A stretch of 64,000 nucleotides of DNA from Thiodiazotropha sp040506775 (GTDB lineage: Bacteria > Pseudomonadota > Gammaproteobacteria > Chromatiales > Chromatiaceae): contig JBEVWC010000002.1 of the NCBI GenBank assembly GCA_040506775.1, positions 434,001-498,000 on the forward strand. The letters are read 5' to 3'. This document shows positions 53,456 to 62,399 of this stretch, one piece after another. The translations under genes and the position numbers were made by a program. The first letter of the stretch is position 1, and the number at the start of each line of letters is the position of its first letter. The notes below the pieces were generated by a model. It worked only from the letters and a program-made list of their open reading frames with translations. It was not told where the DNA came from and searched no databases.

Positions 53456-56134
53456 ATGTCCACCCGAAATCTTCAATACCTACTCAAGCCCCGTTCCGTG
53501 GCCCTGATCGGCGCCAGTCAGAAACCCGGTTCCATCGGCTCCGTGGTGGCGCATAACCTGTTTCAGGGCGGTTTCGAAGGGCCGATCATGCCGGTCAATC
53601 CGAAGCATCGGTTCATCCGTGGCGTGTGGACCTATCCGGATATCGGGAGCCTGCCCGAAACACCGGATCTGGCAATCATCGCCACACCCCCGGACACGAT
53701 ACCGGGGATCATTGCCGAACTCGGGCAGCGCGGCACACGGGCGGCGGTGGTCATCAGTGCCGGGTTTGCCGAATGCCGCGGGGATCAGGGCATGCAGCTG
53801 CAGCAGGCCATGCTGGAGGCAGCCAGGCCTTACACGCTGCGCATCGTCGGTCCCAACTGTCTCGGTCTTCTGTTGCCGGGTTTGCATCTCAATGCCAGTT
53901 TCGCCCACCGCACACCTGAGCCGGGGCGACTCGCCTTTGTCGCCCAGTCCGGTGCCATCGTCACCTCGATCGTCGACTGGGCGCACAGCCGGGGCATCGG
54001 CTTTTCCCACCTGATCTCCCTGGGAGATATGGCGGATGTGGATTTTTCCGACCTGATCGATCACCTTGCCAATGAACGGGAGGCCCGGGCAATCCTGCTG
54101 TACATCGAGTCGATTCGGGATGCGCGGCGATTCATGTCGGCGGCCCGGGCTGCATCCCGGGTGAAACCGGTCATCGTGGTCAAGGCGGGGCGTCATCCGG
54201 AGGGAGCCCGGGCGGCCGCCTCCCATACCGGCGCCCTGGCCGGATCGGATGCCGTGTTCGACGCCGCCTTTCGGCGCGCCGGGATGTTGCGGGTCACCTC
54301 GCTACAGGAGCTTTTCGACGCAGCGGAGACCCTGGCCATGAGTTGCCGCCCCCAGGGAGAGCGCCTCGCCATCATGACCAATGGCGGAGGGATCGGTGTA
54401 CTGGCCGCGGACGCGGTGGTCGATGCGGGGGGACGCCTTGCCAGCCTCTCGGACGAGACACTCGAGGCGTTGAACCGGGTGCTGCCGCCCACCTGGTCAC
54501 ATCGCAATCCGATCGACATCATCGGTGACGCGGGGGGCGAGCGCTACGCCGCGGCGCTGCAGGCCGTTGCCAATGAACGCTCGGTGGACGGCATCCTGGT
54601 GCTCAACTGCCCGACCGCAGTGGCCTCCAGCACACAAGCCGCGCAATCGGTCATCGAGCATGCCAGCACCCTGCCCGTCCCGCTGTTGACCAGCTGGGTT
54701 GGTGAAGGCGCCGCCGCCAAGGCGCGGGCGCTGTTCGCGCAACACCACATACCCAGCTATGCCACCCCGGAACAGGCGGTGCGAGCCTTCATGCACATGG
54801 TCAATTATCAACGCAACCAGGAGACCCTGATCGAGACCCCTGCTTCAATACCCGAAGCCTTCAGCACCGACCTGAACAAGGCGCGCGGCGTGATTCAACA
54901 GGCACTGGCTGAGGGGCGTGACTGGTTGAGCGAACCGGAATCGAAACAGGTGCTGGGGGCCTATGGCGTACCGGTGGTTGCGACCCGCTTGGCCCATACC
55001 GCAGAGGAGGCCGGGGCGCTCGCCGCGGACATGGGCGGCACGGTGGTTCTCAAGGTGGTCTCTCCGGAAATCATTCACAAGTCCGATGCCGGGGGTGTGA
55101 TTCTCGACCTTTCTGGGGAGCAGGCGGTTCGGGAAACCGCCGAGGCGATGCAGCGACGAATTGCCCAGGCGTATCCCCAGGCCCGCCTGTCGGGATTCAG
55201 CGTCCAGCCGATGATTCGCCGGCATGGCGCGCACGAACTGATCATCGGCGCCAGCGAGGACCCCCAGTTCGGGCCTACCCTGCTGTTTGGCCAGGGCGGC
55301 ACCGCGGTGGAGGTGCTCAAAGACCAGGCCCTGGCACTGCCACCACTGAATATGCGCCTGGCCCATGAGGTGATCAGCCACACCCGTATCTACGAGTTGT
55401 TGCGCGGGTACCGGGACACTCCAGGGGCCAATCTGGATGCCATCGCCCTGACCCTGATCAAGGTCTCACAACTGGTCATAGACCTGCCGGAGATTCAGGA
55501 AATCGACATCAACCCCCTGCTGGCTGATGAGCACGGTGTGGTGGCCCTGGACGCACGGATGAAGATTCAGCCGGCTGAGGGATCAGGCACCGAACGTCTG
55601 GCGATCCGCCCCTACCCCAAAGAGCTGGAGGAACTGATTCCCCTGGGGGATGGCCGTACCCTGCTGCTGCGCCCGATTCTGCCCGAGGACGAGCCCACAC
55701 TGCAGGCCTCGTTCACCAAGCTGACTCCGGAAGAGGTGCGATTCCGTTTCTTCATTCCGATGAAGACCCTGTCCCATGTGGCGGCGGTTCGCTTCACCCA
55801 ACTGGATTACGACCGGGAGATGGGTCTGATCCTCACCGAGCCGGGGATTCCCGGCAAGACGGAGATCTTCGGCGTGGTCAACATTATTGCCGACCCGGAC
55901 AACGAGCACGCTGAGTACGCGATCATCGTACGCCACGACATGACCGCGCTGGGTCTGGGGATCTTCCTCATGAAACGGATCATCGACTATGCGCGCAACC
56001 GGGGTATCAAACAGTTGCACGGGGATGTGCTGAGGGAAAACCGGCAGATGCTCAAACTGTGTGAGGTGCTGGGATTTACCCAGGCGCGATCTGTCGAGGA
56101 CCCTGGACTGGTTCAGGTGACGTTGAAACTGTAG
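53456..56134 (+). CDS. Pat-like protein: NDP-forming acyl-CoA synthetase domains fused to GNAT acetyltransferase
   Basis: This 892-residue protein has a CoA-binding domain (residues 8-140; VALIGASQKPGSIGSVVAHN), a succinyl-CoA ligase-like domain (LAFVAQSGAIVTS; HTGALAGSDAVFDAAF), an ATP-grasp domain (about 475-700; SPEIIHKSDAGGVIL, IGASEDPQFGP) and a C-terminal GNAT domain (about 725-890; IVRHDMTALGLGIFLMKRII). The architecture is that of Pat/PatZ lysine acetyltransferases. The divergent acyl-CoA synthetase is the likely substrate. The upstream region has only a weak ribosome site. Confidence 0.9.
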   Translation: MSTRNLQYLLKPRSVALIGASQKPGSIGSVVAHNLFQGGFEGPIMPVNPKHRFIRGVWTYPDIGSLPETPDLAIIATPPDTIPGIIAELGQRGTRAAVVISAGFAECRGDQGMQLQQAMLEAARPYTLRIVGPNCLGLLLPGLHLNASFAHRTPEPGRLAFVAQSGAIVTSIVDWAHSRGIGFSHLISLGDMADVDFSDLIDHLANEREARAILLYIESIRDARRFMSAARAASRVKPVIVVKAGRHPEGARAAASHTGALAGSDAVFDAAFRRAGMLRVTSLQELFDAAETLAMSCRPQGERLAIMTNGGGIGVLAADAVVDAGGRLASLSDETLEALNRVLPPTWSHRNPIDIIGDAGGERYAAALQAVANERSVDGILVLNCPTAVASSTQAAQSVIEHASTLPVPLLTSWVGEGAAAKARALFAQHHIPSYATPEQAVRAFMHMVNYQRNQETLIETPASIPEAFSTDLNKARGVIQQALAEGRDWLSEPESKQVLGAYGVPVVATRLAHTAEEAGALAADMGGTVVLKVVSPEIIHKSDAGGVILDLSGEQAVRETAEAMQRRIAQAYPQARLSGFSVQPMIRRHGAHELIIGASEDPQFGPTLLFGQGGTAVEVLKDQALALPPLNMRLAHEVISHTRIYELLRGYRDTPGANLDAIALTLIKVSQLVIDLPEIQEIDINPLLADEHGVVALDARMKIQPAEGSGTERLAIRPYPKELEELIPLGDGRTLLLRPILPEDEPTLQASFTKLTPEEVRFRFFIPMKTLSHVAAVRFTQLDYDREMGLILTEPGIPGKTEIFGVVNIIADPDNEHAEYAIIVRHDMTALGLGIFLMKRIIDYARNRGIKQLHGDVLRENRQMLKLCEVLGFTQARSVEDPGLVQVTLKL

Positions 56135-56189
56135 TGACCGCGACCGGTCTTACAGAGAAACATCCACCACTGAATCCAATCGATGACTC

Positions 56190-57209
56190 ATGGCCCTTAA
56201 CCGCTTTCAATCCCGTTTGCCTCAGACCGGACAGCGCAGCTGTCATGATTCCGATGGTCTGATCATCGATTGCGCAAACAGCGGACAGGACGCGGAATAC
56301 AGCGTCGGTATCCAATGGCCGGACAATCGATTTCGGGTTTGTGGGGAACTCGTGGAGGACAGGCTGACGGACCTGACCTGGACGCGCTGTGCAAACCCGG
56401 CCGGGTTTCCGCTCGACTGGCAGGAAGCGCTCGACTACGTGGCAGAGATGAATCAACAGCAGGCGCTGGGATTTGATGACTGGCGCATGCCCAACCGACG
56501 GGAATTACGAAGCCTCATCAGCCATCAGACCCTGCGACCGCCGCTGCCGCTAGATCATCCCTTCACCGATGTGTTCGGCAACTGGTACTGGACATCCACC
56601 ACCGCCGCAGTTGCTCCGGACCATGCCTGGTACATCAGTCTGGATGGGGGACGGATGTTTTTCGGTGGCAAAGATCAGTCCTTCATGCTCTGGCCGGTGC
56701 GGGGCCGTGCGAACGATCGGGTGCTGCAGACCGGACAGAATGTTTGCCATGATGCACTGGGTCGGGTACGCCCTTGCGCTGGCAGCGGTGCAGATGCCGA
56801 ATACCCGTCCGGTGCTTCCTGGCCGAAGCCCCGTTTTCAGACAGTTTCCGATGGGGTGCAGGACCTGCTGTCGGGTTTGGTCTGGCATTCGGATGCCGAT
56901 ATCGGCGAGGGGCCGGTTTCCTGGCAACAGGCCCTGAGATCAATCCACGAGCTCCGAACCGCGACTGGCGAGTCCGCCTGGCGACTGCCGAATATCAACG
57001 AACTCGAATCCCTGGTGGACTGTTCACGTGGTCAACCCGCCCTGCCGGATCAGCACCCGTTTCAAGCTGTTCGGGATGTCTACTGGTCTGCCACCACCAG
57101 CCTCTACGAACCTGACTGGGCATGGGCACTCTACCTGGACAAGGGCGCTGTCGGGGTCGGGATGAAACGCTTTGCCCGTTTTCATGCCTGGGCTGTCAGG
57201 GTCTGTTAA
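56190..57209 (+). CDS. Protein with two DUF1566 (Lcl C-terminal) domains
   Basis: The 339-residue protein contains two copies of the DUF1566 fold. Each shows LxWxR/H near the start, W(Q)EALxYV, WRMPN/WRLPN with ELxSL, WYWTSTT or VYWSATT and a final WPVRG or WAVRVC. These C-type-lectin-like modules occur in exported or surface proteins. No signal peptide is evident at this start. An isolated gene between pat-like and lhr-like genes; function unknown. Confidence 0.8.
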   Translation: MALNRFQSRLPQTGQRSCHDSDGLIIDCANSGQDAEYSVGIQWPDNRFRVCGELVEDRLTDLTWTRCANPAGFPLDWQEALDYVAEMNQQQALGFDDWRMPNRRELRSLISHQTLRPPLPLDHPFTDVFGNWYWTSTTAAVAPDHAWYISLDGGRMFFGGKDQSFMLWPVRGRANDRVLQTGQNVCHDALGRVRPCAGSGADAEYPSGASWPKPRFQTVSDGVQDLLSGLVWHSDADIGEGPVSWQQALRSIHELRTATGESAWRLPNINELESLVDCSRGQPALPDQHPFQAVRDVYWSATTSLYEPDWAWALYLDKGAVGVGMKRFARFHAWAVRVC

Positions 57210-57239
57210 CACTTAACCAATATGCCCTGCCGGGGCTTC

Positions 57240-60200
57240 TCAAAATCCTGCCACACGCTCCCCGCGTACCAACAGGCTTCGGATCACAGGATGCTGATCG
57301 TCCGGCAATGAGGGTTCGATCCGGATCTCACCACCCTGGCTGGAGGCGATAGGTTTGCCGTCCCGGTAGAGAATTCGATGTCCCGGTTGGGCCGGGATGC
57401 GCGTCCCCGGGGTAATGATTCCAGTGAGATTAAGGGGATCGCTGCTGCTGAGGGTGATCGGTTGTTCTTCATTCCGACGCCGCAGCGATTCGCGGAGGGC
57501 ATTCACTGCCTCGGGCAGTGCGAAGTGTTCGCCGGCAAATCCCTGCACGAAGCGACCACCGCGGATCTCGCCCCGCGCTTCCAACCTGCGGTAGACATAC
57601 AGCAGATCCCGCCAGGGTGGCAGACCATTCTCCCGCTCCAGCAATTTACGGAACACCACGCCATAACGATTCAAGAGCGTTCGTGCGATCTGTTCGTTGC
57701 GTTGGCTCTGATCACCTTTGTTCATCCCGGGACGTACCAGAGCCCAGCGTCCTCCCGAGGCCAATGAGGTCTTCATTGCCGCGCGCCGACGCCTTTGGGG
57801 ACGACGTTTGAGCGGATGGATCATCGCCCTCAATCCCTGGAACTGATCCGAGGTTACCAGTCCCCAGGCAACCAGTTCACCCAGCACCTGTTCCAACTGA
57901 CTGTTCAACAGCCCGGTCTGTTGTTGCAACTCTTCAAAGAAACTGGCGCCCCACTGCTGTAACACCTCTCTCACATGCATCGCGGTGGCACTCAATCCCT
58001 CTGGCAGGGGTGTCTCATCACCATGCCAAACCCACAGGTTGGGGCGGAACATGAATGCCAGCGGGGTGGTTTTCACCGCCGGGTTCTTGCGTTTGCCATC
58101 CGCTGTTTCGGTCGGGTTCAGGCGCATCCAGGCCAACCGCCCGGAACCGCATAATTCATCCAGCTGCTGTGGATCGTAGGGATGGAGCCGTGCCGGAAGG
58201 ATTTCAGACTCCCAACTGCCCGCCGGAAGACACACGCCTTCGAGTTGCGACATGACCCGCTCCAATGCCTCGGGACCCTGGGAGGGTTCATCCAGTCCCT
58301 GCCATTGAAACAGGAAGCGCATGAACACGGCGGGACTGACCGGGTCGATCTCTCGCCGCAACTGCCTCAAGGTGTAGCGGTGGATACGCGCCAGCAATCC
58401 GCGTTCACACCACTGGATTTCCGTCTCAGCGGGGTCGAAACGACCCTGTATGGCATAGCCTTCTCCCTGCAGAATCTCCAATGCGGGTTGCAAACGCTGT
58501 AGGGGCAGGCCCAATGGTTGAGCCAATGCGGTTGCCGTGACCGGTCCCAGGCACTCCAGACGACTGCGAATAACCGCCACCAGCGCGGTTTCCGCGGATT
58601 CGTCCTCTCCGCCAGGCAATGGCTTGATCATAGGATCGAGCGCATGCTCCGGGCAAATCCGTTGCAGCGACTCAAGCCGCTCCGCGACCACCCACAACCT
58701 GATATTCCCATGCTTGAAGCAGGTGGCCCGTTGCTGCTGTTGCAAGGTCTCCAGGTAGATCCGCCAGGTTGGCAAATCGTCGGATGCAATTTCTGCTTCG
58801 CAGATGAAACCTGCGATGTTCAGGGCGTCCTGAAGTTCATCCGCGCTTCGAGGTTGCGGCCAGGCCTCCGACTTCACCCGCAGGATCGCCTCGGGGTCGA
58901 GCCGCCCCATCTCCGCGGCATTGCTTGGGTCCAGATCACGTCGCTGTTGCACCGCCCGGGTGCGGCGTTCCTCGGCAGGTGCATCATCAAGAAAGGCATA
59001 GGGCCGGGCCGTGAGTATTTCGTGGGACATGGGCGATGGGGTCGGCAGGTCCCGGGTGATCACCCGGATGGCACCCGACTCAATGCCCTGCAACACCCGC
59101 TTCAATCCCTCGATATCCATCAACTCATGCAGGCAGTCCCGCAGTGCCTGGTTGACCAGGGGGTGATCCGGCACTTCACGCTCGCCCTGGATGTTTTCGA
59201 AACAGGCCAGCTGGTCCGGGAACACCAGAGCCACCAGGTCCTCAGCATCATTGCGCTGAAACTGAGCCGGCACCCGTTTACCACCCCGCATGCGTGGCAC
59301 TGCCAGTGAAATATTGGTCACCCAACGCCAACGGGTGGGAAACACCGGCGCTGCCAGCAGGGCCTGTATCAACACATCCTCAACCGTTTGCGCCTTCAGA
59401 TACCCGGCCGGTTCCTCAAGAGGGAAGCTGTGCGTGGGACCCAGAGAAAGAATCAGGCTGTCTTCGTTGGCGGCGGCCTGGAGTTCGAAATTGAAACGTC
59501 GGCAAAACCGCTTGCGCAGGGCCAGCCCCCAGGCCCTGTTGATGCGTGAACCGAAAGGCGCATGAATGACGAAGTGCATGTCGCCGGTCTCATCGAAGAA
59601 ACGCTCGAACACCACCTGCTGCTGGGTCGGCAACTGGCCGAGCATGGCCTTGCTTGCCGCCAGGTAATCAACCAGCAGTGTGGCGGCAATGGCATCCACT
59701 CCGAGGGAGTCCTGCAGGTAACTCAGAGCAGCCGCCTGTCCGCCTTCATCGAGCCGCTGATCAATCTGCTCACGCAGGCGGGAAACCGAATGGGAGAGTT
59801 CATCGGTACGCCCCGGCGCATCACCAAACCAGAACGGAATCGAGGGCGGCTGTCCCCGGGCATCCTCCACCAGCACCCGACCCTGCTCGATCTTGAGGAT
59901 CCGGTAGGAACAGTTACCGAGTTGGAAGATGTCACCGGGCATGCTTTCAAAGGAGAAATCCTCATTGAGGCTTCCGATGAACAGTCCTTCCGGTTGAAGT
60001 ATCACATCGTAGTCGAATGAATCGGGTATCGCGCCGCCATTGGTGATCGCGGTCAAGCGGGCATGCCGACGACCCCGCAACAGTCCGTTCACCGCATCGC
60101 GATGCAGGTAGTCACCACGACGACCCCGTTGGGTGAGGAATCCGTTGGCGAGCATCTTCACAACCTCGGTGAAGGTCGTCTCATCGAGTTCGCGGTAGGG

Positions 60201-61517
60201 ATAGGCCGCTCGATAACACCGGTAGAGTTGCTGTTCGTCCCAGTCGCGACAGGCGACTTCGGCGATGATCTGCTGGGCCAGCACGTCCAGAGGTTGGTGT
60301 GGCACCAGAATTCGATCGAGTTCCCCTCGGCGCACGGCGTCCAGCAGGGCCACGGACTCCACCAGATCATCGCGACTCAAGGGAAACAGGCGTGCCTTGG
60401 GGGTGCCGCTCAGCTGGTGTTCCGATCGTCCCGCGCGCTGCAGAAAGGTCGCAATACTGCGGGGCGAACCCATCTGGCAAACCAGGTCCACGTCACCGAT
60501 GTCGATACCGAGTTCCAGAGAGGCGGTGGCTACCAGCGCTCTAAGTGACCCGGACTTGAGCCGTTGTTCCGCCTGAAGGCGGTGCTCTTTCGCCAGGCTG
60601 CCATGATGAGCCGTCACGGCCTCTTCACCCAGTTGTTTTGCCAACGCAGCGGCCGCACGCTCCGCCAGACGGCGTGTGTTGACGAATATCAGGGTGGTGC
60701 GATGCCGTTCGATGAGTTGTTCCAGGCGGCGATAGATCACCTCCCAGGCCTCATTGGCCATGACCGCTTCCAGGGGGGCCTCGGTCAGTTCAATGGCCAG
60801 GTCCCGTTTACGTATATGCCCGGTATCAACAATGTCACAATCCAGCGGGCCTGATTCCTCATGCACACCGGTCAGATATCGCGCCATCGATTCGATGGGT
60901 TTCTGAGTCGCGGAAATGCCGATACGTACTGGGGGCTTGTCACACAGCATGTTGAGCCGCTCGAGACTCAAGGTCAGATGCGCACCACGTTTGTTTCCGG
61001 CCAGTGCATGAATCTCATCCACAATCACGCTGCGCACAGTCTCCAGCATCTGGCGGCCCGAATCCGAGGTCAAAAGGATGTAGAGTGATTCGGGGGTGGT
61101 AACCAGGATATGGGGCGGTGAGCGCTTCATCATCGCCCGCTCGGACGATGTGGTGTCCCCGGTTCGCACCATGCAGCGGATCGGCACATCCGCGCAACCT
61201 TGCAGCAGCAAGGCGTCGCGAATGCCGTTCAGGGGGATTTCCAGGTTTCTGTGAATATCGTTGGAGAGCGCTTTGAGCGGTGAAACATAGAGCACCCGTG
61301 TCTCGTCAGGCAGAGGTTCCGACAGTCCATCGAGCAGCAGTTGATTGATCTCCGCAAGGAATGCCGCCAGGGTCTTGCCCGAACCGGTCGGTGCCGAAAT
61401 CAGGGTACTCCTGCCGGACTGGATCGCCGGCCAAGCCTGTAACTGAACTTCCGTGGGTTCGCCGAACGCTGACTCGAACCAGGAAGCGACCGCTGGGTGA
61501 AAAGGAATCGAGCTCAT
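57240..61517 (-). CDS. lhr: Lhr-type superfamily 2 DNA helicase (DEAD/DEAH box)
   Basis: ATG at 61517 has AGAGG upstream; a TTG two codons before is also in frame. The product of 1425 residues contains the SF2 motifs: SAPTGSGKTLAAFLAEI (I), VSPLKALSNDI (Ia), TTPESLYI, VDEIHALAG (II), IGISATQKP (III), VNTRRLAERAAA (IV), ATASLELGIDIGDVDLV (V) and QRAGRSEH (VI). After the core come a winged helix and the large Lhr-specific C-terminal region with the DUF4145-free Lhr WH/beta-barrel repeats. Lhr acts in DNA repair by unwinding branched DNA and RNA-DNA hybrids. The length is typical for full-size Lhr. Confidence 0.92.
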   Translation of the reverse strand: MSSIPFHPAVASWFESAFGEPTEVQLQAWPAIQSGRSTLISAPTGSGKTLAAFLAEINQLLLDGLSEPLPDETRVLYVSPLKALSNDIHRNLEIPLNGIRDALLLQGCADVPIRCMVRTGDTTSSERAMMKRSPPHILVTTPESLYILLTSDSGRQMLETVRSVIVDEIHALAGNKRGAHLTLSLERLNMLCDKPPVRIGISATQKPIESMARYLTGVHEESGPLDCDIVDTGHIRKRDLAIELTEAPLEAVMANEAWEVIYRRLEQLIERHRTTLIFVNTRRLAERAAAALAKQLGEEAVTAHHGSLAKEHRLQAEQRLKSGSLRALVATASLELGIDIGDVDLVCQMGSPRSIATFLQRAGRSEHQLSGTPKARLFPLSRDDLVESVALLDAVRRGELDRILVPHQPLDVLAQQIIAEVACRDWDEQQLYRCYRAAYPYRELDETTFTEVVKMLANGFLTQRGRRGDYLHRDAVNGLLRGRRHARLTAITNGGAIPDSFDYDVILQPEGLFIGSLNEDFSFESMPGDIFQLGNCSYRILKIEQGRVLVEDARGQPPSIPFWFGDAPGRTDELSHSVSRLREQIDQRLDEGGQAAALSYLQDSLGVDAIAATLLVDYLAASKAMLGQLPTQQQVVFERFFDETGDMHFVIHAPFGSRINRAWGLALRKRFCRRFNFELQAAANEDSLILSLGPTHSFPLEEPAGYLKAQTVEDVLIQALLAAPVFPTRWRWVTNISLAVPRMRGGKRVPAQFQRNDAEDLVALVFPDQLACFENIQGEREVPDHPLVNQALRDCLHELMDIEGLKRVLQGIESGAIRVITRDLPTPSPMSHEILTARPYAFLDDAPAEERRTRAVQQRRDLDPSNAAEMGRLDPEAILRVKSEAWPQPRSADELQDALNIAGFICEAEIASDDLPTWRIYLETLQQQQRATCFKHGNIRLWVVAERLESLQRICPEHALDPMIKPLPGGEDESAETALVAVIRSRLECLGPVTATALAQPLGLPLQRLQPALEILQGEGYAIQGRFDPAETEIQWCERGLLARIHRYTLRQLRREIDPVSPAVFMRFLFQWQGLDEPSQGPEALERVMSQLEGVCLPAGSWESEILPARLHPYDPQQLDELCGSGRLAWMRLNPTETADGKRKNPAVKTTPLAFMFRPNLWVWHGDETPLPEGLSATAMHVREVLQQWGASFFEELQQQTGLLNSQLEQVLGELVAWGLVTSDQFQGLRAMIHPLKRRPQRRRRAAMKTSLASGGRWALVRPGMNKGDQSQRNEQIARTLLNRYGVVFRKLLERENGLPPWRDLLYVYRRLEARGEIRGGRFVQGFAGEHFALPEAVNALRESLRRRNEEQPITLSSSDPLNLTGIITPGTRIPAQPGHRILYRDGKPIASSQGGEIRIEPSLPDDQHPVIRSLLVRGERVAGF

Positions 61518-62399
61518 ACCCAATCATACCTCTGATTTCTGACTTCGGTCAGGCAAGCGTGCAGTGTCTCAGCGTGGATGCATGTAGTCGCCCAGGCTTT
61601 GGATACAGAATCATCGTCAATACCCGTGGTGTCTGAACAACGGGGATCAGTAGACAATCCAGAATCTCGATGCCTGGCCATCGGTGATAACAAAAGCCGC
61701 GAACCAACTTCAGGATGAATCCCGAAACCTGACGGTATTCTGGGGGAATGTCATTCTCAAGAAGATGATATTAACTATCACTTTATGTGTGGTTAATGCA
61801 GCCGGTGAAAAACAACCAGAAACTATCTATAGATTTTTCAGATTGTTATGAATGCTAGTTAAATCCTATGTAAATTATTGCGCGGCAATTATCTTATCCA
61901 GGTCAATTATATGTGGTTTTACAGTTACTTAGATTTTCATCCTAGTAAGCATTTTGTTTAATTACTGGCTGTATCCAATTGTAATCACGTTAAAATATAT
62001 GCCGCACTTTAACCTCTGTCCCGCGCAGGAAGATCGCAATGAAATATGGGAAAATTGACCCTGCAAACTGAAGAAACCGACAGGCAGGCCGATACACAAC
62101 CTGTACACATCCGTGCGAAAGGAATTCTGGTAAGGCACTGAATGGATGCCGTTCCTAAGAAGCGCGACCATGAAACAGAAAATATTATCTGAGTTCTTGA
62201 TACCAATAGCCCGGCTGTCGATTAAATCGGCGCTGCATCTGCTATCAATCCCAAGCGCACGAATCGTGCCGGCGCCCTGCCCGGTTCTGGTTCCAGTCAG
62301 ACACAGCATCAGGAATCCTGGTCAGGGGAGATCTCTCGAACGTCCCCACCTGAAGTATCCCTACTGACAGTTTGCCAATCCCAGTGGTTGCCCAAAACC
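61518..62399. other. Intergenic region without a recognised gene
   Basis: About 880 bases separate lhr from the PAS protein. The middle (61740-62000) is strongly AT-rich, as expected for promoters. Short frames on both strands show no recognisable protein. No RNA gene was identified. Confidence 0.5.
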
